From the NCBI RefSeq assembly GCF_900009145.1, contig NZ_LN889813.1, positions 234,757 through 267,180 of the forward strand: DNA of 32,424 nucleotides, given 5' to 3'. The notes beneath the pieces were generated by a model. The model made no database searches. It worked only from the letters and a program-made list of their open reading frames with translations, and was not told the DNA's origin. The stretch comes from Planktothrix tepida PCC 9214. GTDB lineage: Bacteria > Cyanobacteriota > Cyanobacteriia > Cyanobacteriales > Microcoleaceae. The position numbers and the translations under genes were made by a program. Shown here piece after piece: positions 25,362-32,424 of the stretch; position 1 is the first letter of the stretch; each line of letters opens with the position of its first letter.

Positions 25362-26936
25362 TTAATCTTCAAGGGTTTCTGCGAGAACTCTTGCCAATAG
25401 TTTAACCATTACTGCATTATCAGATTTTGATTTTTTAGTAACAGTTGGTTCTGGTTTTTGTTGAGCTTGAGTTAAGAGCATTTTAGTTTGTTCGAGTTCG
25501 GTTTGCAGTTTAGTGAGTTCTTCTTTCTGTTGATGGTACTGAGCAACATATTGTTCTAACTCAACCTGAACTTCATCGAGTTGAAATTGAGTTAACTCTA
25601 ATTCTTCTCGAACTTCATGCAGTTCAGAACGGGACTGATCAGATTCTTTTCGGGTTTGTTCGAGTTGAGATTGAGATTGTTGCAGTTCCGTTCGGGTTTG
25701 TTCGAGTTGAGATTGAGATTGTTTGAGGTCAGTTTGAGATTGTTCGAGTTGAGTTTGTAATTGTTGGTGTTGAGATTGAGATTGTTGCAGTTCCGTTTGG
25801 GTTTGTTCGAGTTGAGTTTGTAATTGTTGGTGTTGAGACTGAGATTGTTGGTGTTGAGTTTGTAATTGTTCGATTTGAGACTGAGATTGTTTGAGGTCAG
25901 TTTGAGATTGTTGGAGTTCAGTTTGTAATTGTTCGATTTGAGACTGAGATTGTTTGAGGTCAGTTTGAGATTGTTGGAGTTCAGTTTGGGTTTGTTTGAG
26001 GTCAGTTTGAGATTGTTTGAGGTCAGTTTGAGATTGTTTGAGGTCAGTTTGAGATTGTTTGAGGTCAGTTTGAGATTGTTTCAGGTCGGTTTGAGACTGT
26101 TCTAACTCGACTAACATTTGATCCCGTTGGGATTGTAACTCAGTTAAATTTTCTGTACTCTGTTGTAGTTGAACTTGAGTCTGCTCCAACGTGACCAAAA
26201 CCTCTTGGTACTGGGACTGTAAAGTTTCTAGCTGTTCTTGGGTTTCCTGAAGAAGTTGGGAGGTTTGGGATAAAGGTTTAACCGGATTAACTACGTCCTC
26301 AGTTTCAAGGGTTTGACGGACATAGAAGGCTTCTCCCCAAGCGGGATGGTAGGGACTGACTTCTGCTACCCGTTGAAATTGGTAATCAGCAAGGAACTGA
26401 TCAACTTGTTCTACTAATGCACCTCCTTCAAATAGTTCCTGATAATGAACAGTGGTATAAACAGCATCCAGGGTATTGAGAAGTTGGTTAGCACCTTCTA
26501 AGGCCAAAAGTTCAGCGCCTTGGATATCAAGAATCAGGATATTAAAGTCAATGGGAGACAGATGGAGTTCTTCGAGAAGACTATCCAAAGTACGGGAGGG
26601 GAGGGTGAGTTGTTGAGTTTCTTTGATATTTGGGTAAATTTCGCTGTACCGTTTCCAGGACAGAATGGAACTGCTAGACTCAAGGGAAGTTAGATGGAGG
26701 GTAACGGTGTCATTATGGTTGGCAATAGCAGCTTGGACGACTTGAACATTAGGACTCTCAGCAAAGTTGGTTTGTAGGCGTTCAACAGTGCTGGGGTTGG
26801 CATCAATGATCAGGGTTTTAACCGTGTCGGGAAGGTTAAGCCGTTTAAGGGTTTTACCATCGGAAGCACCAATAAAAATAATCCCGCGTGGGGCTATGCT
26901 GTGTTGTTGGCAGAGGTTGGAGAAGTCGAGTTTCAT
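25362..26936 (-). CDS. FkbM-family methyltransferase with long repetitive coiled coil
   Basis: The 524-residue protein begins with an FkbM-type SAM methyltransferase (about residues 1-205): GIIFIGASDGKTLKRL near 18-33, LIIDANPS, and ILILDIQGAELLALEG near 132-147. A coiled coil from about 215 to 500 is built from seven-residue units (T-D-L-K-Q-S-Q and variants). This region is encoded by 21-bp and 63-bp DNA repeats and is probably length-variable between strains. FkbM proteins often O-methylate sugars in polysaccharide or glycolipid pathways. The coil probably docks the enzyme on partners; the same Gln/Ser/Leu heptads occur in the sulfotransferase and the 11953 protein. It is first in an operon with the downstream glycosyltransferase. 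No SD is visible before the ATG. Confidence 0.87.
   Translation of the reverse strand: MKLDFSNLCQQHSIAPRGIIFIGASDGKTLKRLNLPDTVKTLIIDANPSTVERLQTNFAESPNVQVVQAAIANHNDTVTLHLTSLESSSSILSWKRYSEIYPNIKETQQLTLPSRTLDSLLEELHLSPIDFNILILDIQGAELLALEGANQLLNTLDAVYTTVHYQELFEGGALVEQVDQFLADYQFQRVAEVSPYHPAWGEAFYVRQTLETEDVVNPVKPLSQTSQLLQETQEQLETLQSQYQEVLVTLEQTQVQLQQSTENLTELQSQRDQMLVELEQSQTDLKQSQTDLKQSQTDLKQSQTDLKQSQTDLKQTQTELQQSQTDLKQSQSQIEQLQTELQQSQTDLKQSQSQIEQLQTQHQQSQSQHQQLQTQLEQTQTELQQSQSQHQQLQTQLEQSQTDLKQSQSQLEQTRTELQQSQSQLEQTRKESDQSRSELHEVREELELTQFQLDEVQVELEQYVAQYHQQKEELTKLQTELEQTKMLLTQAQQKPEPTVTKKSKSDNAVMVKLLARVLAETLED
25859..25984. repeat. Two 63-bp direct repeats in the coiled-coil coding region
   Basis: The unit starting TTTGTAATTGTTCG at 25859 recurs exactly 63 bp later at 25922. 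It corresponds to three heptads of the FkbM protein coil. Confidence 0.7.
25994..26098. repeat. 21-bp minisatellite encoding heptads
   Basis: GTTTGAGGTCAGTTTGAGAT plus T repeats four times without change (25994-26077). A fifth copy with three differences follows (26078-26098). One unit encodes one coiled-coil heptad, so copy-number change keeps both frame and coil register. Confidence 0.85.
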
Positions 26937-27090
26937 GGAGGGGTGGTTGGAGTTGAAAGATGAACGGGTTTTATTGTATCAGGGAGTCGAATAGAACCAA
27001 CAGAACCCGCTAATAACTGCTTTTATCCTGTTATTTAGAGGTCAAGATATTTTGCGTTCGCGTAGATGTTATCGTGGGGTATGATTTATA

Positions 27091-27095
27091 AGAGG
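27091..27095 (+). promoter_or_regulatory. Shine-Dalgarno of the antitoxin gene
   Basis: AGAGG lies five bases before the ATG at 27101 and supports this small ORF as a real gene. Confidence 0.6.
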
Positions 27096-27100
27096 TAAGT

Positions 27101-27304
27101 ATGTTAAAAACGTTTTGGGGTACAGTTAAACAAGGGAAAATCGAATTGCTAGAGCCATCAGAGTTAGTGGAAGGAACGCAAGTGCTAATAACTCTGATTC
27201 CTGATGATGAATCTGAATTTTGGCTTCAAGCAAGTAAGATTTCGTTAAATGCAGTTTGGGATAACGCTGAGGATGATGTTTATGCCGAGTTGCTCAAAAA
27301 ATGA
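27101..27304 (+). CDS. Small antitoxin-like protein of a MazF/PemK-type toxin-antitoxin pair
   Basis: The 67-residue protein begins MLKTFWGTVKQGKIELLEP, then LVEGTQVLITLIPDDE. This is the short beta-hairpin pattern G-x-V-x-x-G-K-I-x-L-x-E-P of AF2212/AbrB-like antitoxins. An acidic tail follows (NAEDDVYAELLKK), as expected for binding a basic toxin. A good AGAGG precedes the ATG, and the 3' end overlaps the start of a truncated MazF/PemK-like toxin, the usual gene order. It would neutralise the toxin and repress the operon. Since the toxin is broken, it is now probably an orphan. Composition does not differ clearly from its surroundings. The family call rests on context as much as on sequence. 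Confidence 0.65.
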   Translation: MLKTFWGTVKQGKIELLEPSELVEGTQVLITLIPDDESEFWLQASKISLNAVWDNAEDDVYAELLKK

Positions 27305-27452
27305 TGTCATTCTGGTTCGCTATCCGTTTTCAGATTTGTCTAATTCAAAGGTCAGACCAGCAGTTGTGGTCAATGCCCCACATCCATCTCAAGATATTTT
27401 GATTGTCCCTCTAACAAGCAAAACAGAATCCTTGCTTGATGCGCGCAGTTAA
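27282..27452 (+). pseudogene. Truncated MazF/PemK-like toxin
   Basis: From the ATG at 27282 (GAGGA eight bases upstream, at 27269-27273) the product reads MPSCSKNDVILVRYPFSDLS, then NSKVRPAVVVNAP and ILIVPLTSKTE. This is the N-terminal half of a MazF/PemK endoribonuclease: the V-x-V-x-x-P-F start, K-x-R-P-A-V-V-V, and the L-V-P-L-T-S-K strand. It stops after 56 residues, while the family is about 105-120. The second half, with conserved G-x-x residues and the C-terminal helix, is missing, so it should be inactive. It overlaps the antitoxin gene by 23 bp. Directly after the break comes the tail of an unrelated DUF29 protein, which points to a deletion joining two genes. Confidence 0.7.
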
Positions 27453-27648
27453 TCGCCATTTTCATCGTAATCCTAGCTTAAAGTCTCCCATTGTTGATGC
27501 TTTAGAAGATGGCTTTGAGGCAGGAGTTGATCTAGCACTCCGAGACACAAATTTGCCCTTGAGAACTTTTCCAACCCAATGTCCATACAAGTTTGAGGAA
27601 GTTCTCGCAGATAGTTTTATTTGCGATACTCGCCAAGATTGGGAATAA
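27436..27648 (+). pseudogene. C-terminal fragment of a DUF29-family protein
   Basis: This frame encodes NRHFHRNPSLKSPIVDALED, then GFEAGVDLALRDTNLPL and TFPTQCPYKFEEVLADSF. It matches the C-terminal part of DUF29, a protein family of unknown function abundant in cyanobacteria (typical pattern: N-P-S-L-K, A-x-x-E-T-x-L-P, F-P-x-x-C-P-Y, L-x-x-x-F). About the first half of the usual ~140 residues is absent. Possible starts (TTG at 27436, ATG at 27439) have no SD, and a stop lies just upstream in frame. The best reading is a remnant created together with the toxin truncation around 27430-27450. Confidence 0.6.
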
Positions 27649-27774
27649 TTGTTTAAATATAGCGATCGCTCCCCCACTTGAACAAAGTGAATATTAGGAC
27701 TTACCAGAAACAAAGATTCAAATAAAAGCGGTTAAATCGCAAGTAGAGGAAGTGATCGCGATCGCACCAACAAC
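27649..27774. other. Short intergenic stretch with two HIP1 octamers
   Basis: GCGATCGC occurs at 27662-27669 and 27758-27765 within 126 bp. HIP1 is the highly iterated palindrome of many cyanobacterial genomes. No gene or terminator is evident. Confidence 0.6.
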
Positions 27775-30039
27775 TCAAGAAAAATCCCTCAACTTAGATA
27801 GAACTTGATCTAATTTACCTTGAATGGCAGGTTGTTGTGAATTCAGTTTCAGAGATTGCCGATAGGCTTGAGCGGCGGATTCCCATTCTTCCCGTTCCAC
27901 TAAAGCATCTGCGAATTGATTATAGGCTAACACATATTTGGGATTAAGTTCTAGTGATTTTTGGTAGAAGTTCATGGCCTCGTCCCAACTCCCTTGTTTT
28001 TGGTAAGCAGAAGCTAAACCCCTATAGACATGGGCTGCTTTTGGGTTAATATTAATCGCCTGTTGATACGCATGAATCCCTTCCTCTATTTCATCCAATT
28101 CAACGCAACATTCTCCCAACCAATGATAGGAATCACTACGATTAGGATTTAACTCAATTGCTTGCTGAAAACTGACCATCGCTGTAGTTGTTAATTTTTG
28201 CCATTTGAGTGTTTGACCTAAACCCAAATAAGCTGAAACCAAACTTGGATTAAGAGTTAAAGCTTGATAAAAATGGGTTAAAGCTTGCGTGTAGTTTTTC
28301 TGATTTAGAGATTCTGTTCCCTGAGCAGAATAGATTTCAGCTTTTTCAAGGTGTTGTAAGTTAGTATATTCGTTGGTATCCAGTTTACTTTTTTGAATCA
28401 ATACTTCTAAGAAGGGTAGGTAAACTTCTACTGCATCAGGACATAATTCCAAGGTATGATGATAAGCAGCGATCGCTTCTTCTAGTCTGCCAAGTTGTGC
28501 AAGGGTTTTACCCAATTGTAATTGGGCTGTAAACGAGTTAGGATAGATTTGAATAGCAGTTTGGTAATGGGATAAAGATTGCTGCCAATTTCCTTGGGAA
28601 TAAAGAATATCTCCTAAGCCAGTGTAGGCCTCTGCACAATGAGGATTAAGTTCAATCGCTTTTTTATAATATAAATAAGATTCTCTTTCATTTTCTTGTT
28701 GCTTAAAAATCTTCCCTAGCTGCAAATATGATCCATAAAATTTAGGATTAAGTTCAATCGCTTTTTTAAAATAAGAAAAGGCAGATTCTAGGTTTTTCAT
28801 TTTCAGCAATACCTCTGCTAATTTATAGCAGTAAGAAGCTGATGAGGGTTTTAGTTGGATTGCTTTTTTGTAAGATTCAATGGCTTCTTCAAAATAGCCC
28901 ATTTGGTTTAAAACATCACCTAAGTTATAGTAACATATTGCCGAATCAGGATAGGAAATAATCGCTTTTCGATATCCAGCGATCGCTTCCACCATTTTTC
29001 CTATTCTTTTTTGTTGATTAGCTAGTTTTAAACTTTCACAAGCCAGTTGATGATTTGCATTTGCTCGTAGGTTACTATTATAACGAGTTGGTAATACTTC
29101 ACTATAGGTATTCATTTGTTTTCGAGGAATATAACCTTCTTTGTTAAACTCTTTTGCTTTGTTATCCATCTTTACAAATAGTGGATTTAAGGCATTAAAA
29201 TCAACAGATTTACCTTGTTTATGTGAGTTATACAGATCATAAATTGTGTTCAGAGTTGCTGGTACTAAATCTGCTAAGAAATGAGCATGAACTGAATGTT
29301 CATTTACAAAAACTGTCCGATCTCTTTCTGTCATGGGTAATAAAGGATCTAACTCATTATTTATATCTCTAACTAAAACATTAATCCCATTCCACCAACC
29401 TTTTCGCACCTCTTGATTTTCTTCTGGGGTCATGTGATTAGGATGACAGCGAGTATAGGTTTCAAACAAAAGTTTATATTCAGGATGAGTCACTAAAAAA
29501 TCATAATTTGCTTGTCGAATATGCAAATAATTGCAATCATCAATAATAATTAAAGCTTTTTCGTGAAGATAGGGGAGGATCAACTCTAAGCACATTAACT
29601 GACTGCGATAGTCATGAGGCCCATCCACAAAATAAACACCTACCTTTTTATCTCCAATATATTTATCTAAATTTAATAAAGCATCTTCATAATCTTGATT
29701 AATTAGATGAGCATTTTTAACTCCCAGTTCTTTTTTTCGCTTCAAAATAATTGAATAGTTCTTTTTGTCTTGATCAAATTGAGCAAAGTTATCTATTCCA
29801 TAGCAACAAATATTCGGACAAGCACTTGCTACCGATAAAAGTGTGAGTCCCTGAAAAACTCCTACTTCTAAATAACACGCCTTTTCTTCTTCAGCAAATA
29901 ACGTAGAAAATCGTTGCAGAATACCAATCACTTTTTCTCCAGAAAAACCAGTCAAAATATCTTTATTAGGTTTTTTCTGAAAGCCATTAGCTTCAGATTC
30001 ATTAACTGCATTAATTAGATTGTTTAGATTTATACTCAC
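27775..30039 (-). CDS. SAM methyltransferase (Methyltransf_24-like) fused to TPR array
   Basis: In the 754-residue product, residues about 20-230 form a class I methyltransferase of the cephalosporin-hydroxylase/Methyltransf_24 type: CYLEVGVFQGLTLLSVA near 52-68, YGIDNF, YFVDGPHDYRSQL near 131-143, and LIIIDDCNY. A helical linker (to about 330) leads to a TPR array of about twelve units (335-750). Here the enzyme precedes the repeats, the reverse of the TPR-GT fusions, so TPR position is not fixed in this cluster. The start is GTG, with AGGA nine bases upstream. It follows the TPR-radical SAM gene by 65 bp on the same strand and is probably co-transcribed with it. The likely role is methylation of a sugar or glycolipid while bound through the TPRs; acceptor unknown. 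Confidence 0.85.
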   Translation of the reverse strand: MSINLNNLINAVNESEANGFQKKPNKDILTGFSGEKVIGILQRFSTLFAEEEKACYLEVGVFQGLTLLSVASACPNICCYGIDNFAQFDQDKKNYSIILKRKKELGVKNAHLINQDYEDALLNLDKYIGDKKVGVYFVDGPHDYRSQLMCLELILPYLHEKALIIIDDCNYLHIRQANYDFLVTHPEYKLLFETYTRCHPNHMTPEENQEVRKGWWNGINVLVRDINNELDPLLPMTERDRTVFVNEHSVHAHFLADLVPATLNTIYDLYNSHKQGKSVDFNALNPLFVKMDNKAKEFNKEGYIPRKQMNTYSEVLPTRYNSNLRANANHQLACESLKLANQQKRIGKMVEAIAGYRKAIISYPDSAICYYNLGDVLNQMGYFEEAIESYKKAIQLKPSSASYCYKLAEVLLKMKNLESAFSYFKKAIELNPKFYGSYLQLGKIFKQQENERESYLYYKKAIELNPHCAEAYTGLGDILYSQGNWQQSLSHYQTAIQIYPNSFTAQLQLGKTLAQLGRLEEAIAAYHHTLELCPDAVEVYLPFLEVLIQKSKLDTNEYTNLQHLEKAEIYSAQGTESLNQKNYTQALTHFYQALTLNPSLVSAYLGLGQTLKWQKLTTTAMVSFQQAIELNPNRSDSYHWLGECCVELDEIEEGIHAYQQAININPKAAHVYRGLASAYQKQGSWDEAMNFYQKSLELNPKYVLAYNQFADALVEREEWESAAQAYRQSLKLNSQQPAIQGKLDQVLSKLRDFS

Positions 30040-30104
30040 CTTATTTATTCCTAAAACTAAACTATCTGGAATTCAAAAATCACTCATTAAGATTTCATCA
30101 TTGG

Positions 30105-31724
30105 TTAAGGTTTTTCTTCCATCAAGCTTTGGGCTAAGTTCTCCAAACTATTTACATTTTTCAATGTTACTAATTCAGGGAACTCCAGCCGAGAACAAGT
30201 TTGACAAGGACTACCTTTAGGGAAAAATCGAATTAAATTTTTGCGCCAATTTACAAGTTGCTGATCTACATAATGTTCAAAAATACTTCTTCCATCGTTT
30301 AAATTTCCAATAATATATTGATCATGCTCAGGCAAATCAGCGTAAACATTGCAGCATGGTAAAACATTACCACGGTAGTCTACACTCAAATCCTCAAATG
30401 GATAAAAACAAGGACAAGAACGATTGATGACGGTAGGCCCTACGTCTACAAGCTCTCCTCTGTTAAAACCAATAGATGCTATATTTCTTCCCCAAATATT
30501 AATTAAAGTATCTTTATAGTTTTCCTTAATTGAATAACCAAAACCTTTCGTGTAAGAGGGCTGTTTTCGTTTTAATTCAAGTTTTTCCGCCATTCTACTC
30601 ATTTTTTCTACAATGTACTGCTCATCAAAGACACCATTTTTAGGACCGTAGATTGAAATATTTAAACTCATCAATCCTGATTTTTGAAGTTCTTCTAAAT
30701 AATTAAAATCTAAATAATCGCCGTTTGTATTGATGATGATGTTTGCTTTGGGTAGATAGTATTTTGCTTGAGTAATTCTTTGAAGAATTATTTTATCTGC
30801 TAAAGGTTCATTATACTGATGAAAACCAAATATACCGTCATAATGTATTAAAGCTAATTCTTTCAGAATATTCAGATATATTTTTTCATCTAAATATTGG
30901 TTCTCTTTCAAACGAGTTCCATATTGGTTGGGACAAAAAATACATTTTCGATTGCAAAATGAAAAGACTTCTACATGAACACGCCTAATAGAATTTTTAA
31001 ATAATTTCTTTGCAATATCAATTTCTGATATAGGACGAAAATGTCGATCACTTATATAAATTTGTTTTCCTTTAAAAACCACTGTAGCATATTTATCAGA
31101 ATCCAAGTCCGATTGACAGATTGTATGGTTATTAACTTGAAAGGCTACACCAGGCTTCTCTATTAATACATGATTAGATTCGGAGTCTAAGGCATAAGGA
31201 TTAATATTATTTGCAGCACGGTAAGCAGACATCGCATTATCCCAATCTTGAAGTTTTGCAAAAGCATGGGCAAGACTGATATAATAATAATGTTTTTTTG
31301 AATCTAACTCAATCGCTTTTTTATACTCAACAATTGCTTGATTCCAATTTCCTTTCTTCTCTAAAGTTCTTCCAAGTTGATAGTTAAATTCAGGGTCGCC
31401 CGAACCATTATTTATCGCATTTAAAAAACAAACGATAGCTTCATCTAATAAATTTTCATCTTGACTTAAAACCTTTGCTAATCTATAATTAAAACAGGCT
31501 GATTTTGGGTTTAATTCAATAGCTTTTCGGTAATGCTGAATCGATTCTTCCAAATTACCAACTGCTCCTAAAGCCTCACCCAATTCATAATAATACCAGG
31601 AAAAAGTAGGATTATTTTCAATGGCTTTAAGATAAATTATGATAGACTCGTGTAACTTCCCTTCCCGTTGAAGTTGTCTAGCTTTCTTTAAAAAAACATT
31701 TTGAGTTGGGTTTTCATTAGACAT
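30105..31724 (-). CDS. TPR-radical SAM/SPASM fusion protein
   Basis: The 539-residue product has about five TPRs (residues 5-180) and a linker. A radical SAM domain follows with the 4Fe-4S motif CNRKCIFC (C257, C261, C264) and INTNGDYLDF. The C-terminal SPASM-like auxiliary cluster region contains C437, C439, C457, C458, C507 and C510. SPASM proteins cleave SAM reductively and often modify peptides; others act on sugars or cofactors. GNVLPCCNVY plus the C-x-x-C near the end is typical. Its place in a glycan cluster suggests radical modification of a sugar (epimerisation, dehydration, C-methylation) or of a peptide carrier; this is open. It is first of a minus-strand pair with the methyltransferase-TPR gene. 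No SD precedes the ATG. The catalytic motif is complete. Confidence 0.88.
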   Translation of the reverse strand: MSNENPTQNVFLKKARQLQREGKLHESIIIYLKAIENNPTFSWYYYELGEALGAVGNLEESIQHYRKAIELNPKSACFNYRLAKVLSQDENLLDEAIVCFLNAINNGSGDPEFNYQLGRTLEKKGNWNQAIVEYKKAIELDSKKHYYYISLAHAFAKLQDWDNAMSAYRAANNINPYALDSESNHVLIEKPGVAFQVNNHTICQSDLDSDKYATVVFKGKQIYISDRHFRPISEIDIAKKLFKNSIRRVHVEVFSFCNRKCIFCPNQYGTRLKENQYLDEKIYLNILKELALIHYDGIFGFHQYNEPLADKIILQRITQAKYYLPKANIIINTNGDYLDFNYLEELQKSGLMSLNISIYGPKNGVFDEQYIVEKMSRMAEKLELKRKQPSYTKGFGYSIKENYKDTLINIWGRNIASIGFNRGELVDVGPTVINRSCPCFYPFEDLSVDYRGNVLPCCNVYADLPEHDQYIIGNLNDGRSIFEHYVDQQLVNWRKNLIRFFPKGSPCQTCSRLEFPELVTLKNVNSLENLAQSLMEEKP

Positions 31725-31774
31725 AAGCTAATTAATAAAAATAAAAAGATTTGTTATATTAATGGGAACATTGA

Positions 31775-31802
31775 TTTAGCTTTTATTGTCTCAAAAGCTA
31801 AA
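31775..31802. repeat. 10-bp inverted repeat in a divergent promoter region
   Basis: TTTAGCTTTT and AAAAGCTAAA are perfect 10-bp arms around an 8-bp spacer. It lies in the 114-bp gap between the minus-strand radical SAM gene and the plus-strand GT2 gene. It is a candidate operator for one or both genes; no -35/-10 pair could be assigned with confidence. Confidence 0.5.
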
Positions 31803-31838
31803 TAATAATAACATAACACCAAAATAAAGTCTATCAAT

Positions 31839-32424
31839 ATGGCCAAATGCTCTATTGTGATTCGATGCTACAACGAAGAACAACATATAGGACGCCTGCT
31901 CAGTGGCATCATTGAGCAAAGTGTGCAGGATGTTGAAATTATCTTAGTAGACTCTGGCTCCACGGATGCCACCCTTGCTATTGCCTCCCGTTATCCTATC
32001 AAACTTGTGTCAATCAAGCCCCAGGAATTTTCCTTTGGTCGAGCACTGAATCTGGGGTGTCAAGCTGCCACAGGGGATATCATTGTGATTGCTAGTGCCC
32101 ATGTTTACCCCGTTTATCGGGACTGGCTCGAACAACTGTTAGTTCCCTTCCGTGACCCCAAAATTGCCCTAACTTATGGGAAACAACGGGGAAATCAACA
32201 GAGTAAATATTCTGAACATCAAGTCTTTGCTAAGTGGTTTCCTGATGAGTCTCACTGGTATCAAGACCATCCCTTCTGCAATAATGCTAACGCTGCGATT
32301 CGCCGTTCCCTGTGGCAACAACTGCCCTATAATGAAACCTTAACAGGTTTAGAAGATTTGGATTGGGCTAAACGGGTACTGGGACTTGGCTATCAACTTG
32401 CTTATGTGGCAGAAGCAGAAATTG
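31839..32424 (+). CDS. GT2 family glycosyltransferase, 3' end beyond the window
   Basis: An open frame from the ATG at 31839 runs to the right edge (195 codons visible). It opens with MAKCSIVIRCYNEEQHIGRL, then VEIILVDSGSTDATL, the nucleotide-binding core of GT2. FSFGRALNLGCQAATGDIIV and SAHVYPVYRDWLEQL follow, where S-A-H-x-x-P stands at the usual D-x-D site, as in a known GT2 subgroup. Then come NNANAAIRRSLW and LTGLEDLDWAKR with the conserved E-D motif. It is probably an inverting glycosyltransferase of the rhamnosyl/galactosyl type in exopolysaccharide synthesis. No SD is visible. It is divergent from the radical SAM unit across the inverted repeat at 31775-31802. It has no N-terminal TPR; what follows the catalytic domain cannot be seen. 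Confidence 0.9.
   Translation, partial: MAKCSIVIRCYNEEQHIGRLLSGIIEQSVQDVEIILVDSGSTDATLAIASRYPIKLVSIKPQEFSFGRALNLGCQAATGDIIVIASAHVYPVYRDWLEQLLVPFRDPKIALTYGKQRGNQQSKYSEHQVFAKWFPDESHWYQDHPFCNNANAAIRRSLWQQLPYNETLTGLEDLDWAKRVLGLGYQLAYVAEAEI

Noticed and set aside
25859-26098. CRISPR-like direct repeats
   Set aside because: Units abut with no unique spacers and encode coiled-coil heptads in frame; this is a coding minisatellite.
27045-27085. Promoter TTCGCG-17-TATGAT before the antitoxin
   Set aside because: The predicted start site would fall on the Shine-Dalgarno, leaving almost no leader, and the -35 is poor.
27462-27713. Minus-strand ORF across the DUF29 fragment
   Set aside because: No recognisable protein features; the plus strand has a clear DUF29 pattern.
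27662-27765. HIP1 octamers as regulatory sites
   Set aside because: They occur throughout coding regions of the window, so they are a genome-wide signature rather than a local signal.

Overview
The window looks like a chromosomal piece of a filamentous, moderately AT-rich cyanobacterium (an Oscillatoriales/Planktothrix-like genome would fit; the genus is inference). The main reason is the density of the cyanobacterial octamer HIP1 (GCGATCGC), seen about 19 times in 32 kb. Families typical of such genomes also appear: very long TPR arrays, TPR-fused glycosyltransferases, DUF29, and a dispersed GTAGAGACG-type palindrome. There are no rRNA, tRNA, transposase or CRISPR features.

Layout. 64-11898 is a plus-strand block: a TPR-GT61 protein, a long TPR protein, a tandem-domain GT2 enzyme, a TPR-GT2-GT2 fusion, and a SAM methyltransferase. 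11953-16497 is a minus-strand pair: a STELLO/DUF288 glycosyltransferase followed by a large TPR/glycosyltransferase-like/methyltransferase protein. 16672-17952 is a stand-alone TPR protein, divergent from that pair. 18028-21375 is a minus-strand pair: a GT4-like glycosyltransferase, then a sulfotransferase with a long coiled coil. 21479-23068 is a second stand-alone TPR protein, again divergent, with a frame-disrupted tail to 23297. 23652-26936 is a minus-strand pair: an FkbM methyltransferase with a long coiled coil, then a two-domain glycosyltransferase. 27101-27648 is a decayed toxin-antitoxin islet. 27775-31724 is a minus-strand pair: TPR-radical SAM/SPASM, then methyltransferase-TPR. A GT2 gene starts at 31839 and runs off the right edge.

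How the genes may work together (inference). Almost every product carries a glycan-modifying enzyme (GT2, GT4-like, GT61, STELLO, sulfotransferase, several methyltransferases, radical SAM), a TPR superhelix, a Gln-rich coiled coil, or a combination. This suggests synthesis and decoration of a surface polysaccharide or glycoconjugate by a scaffolded enzyme set. The substrate cannot be read from sequence.

The most notable signal is at 5463-5487. The TPR ORF ends at an A10 tract holding a dnaX-type slippery heptamer (A AAA AAG), in the correct phase and preceded by a Shine-Dalgarno-like AGAGGGA. A -1 shift there would join the TPR array to the downstream GT2 enzyme, whose conserved N-terminal part has no start codon. 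The result would be the same TPR-GT2-GT2 architecture that the next gene encodes as one ORF. A second A10 tract ends the TPR gene at 23050-23059, and more TPR sequence continues in another frame. Programmed slippage, phase variation or simple decay all remain possible.
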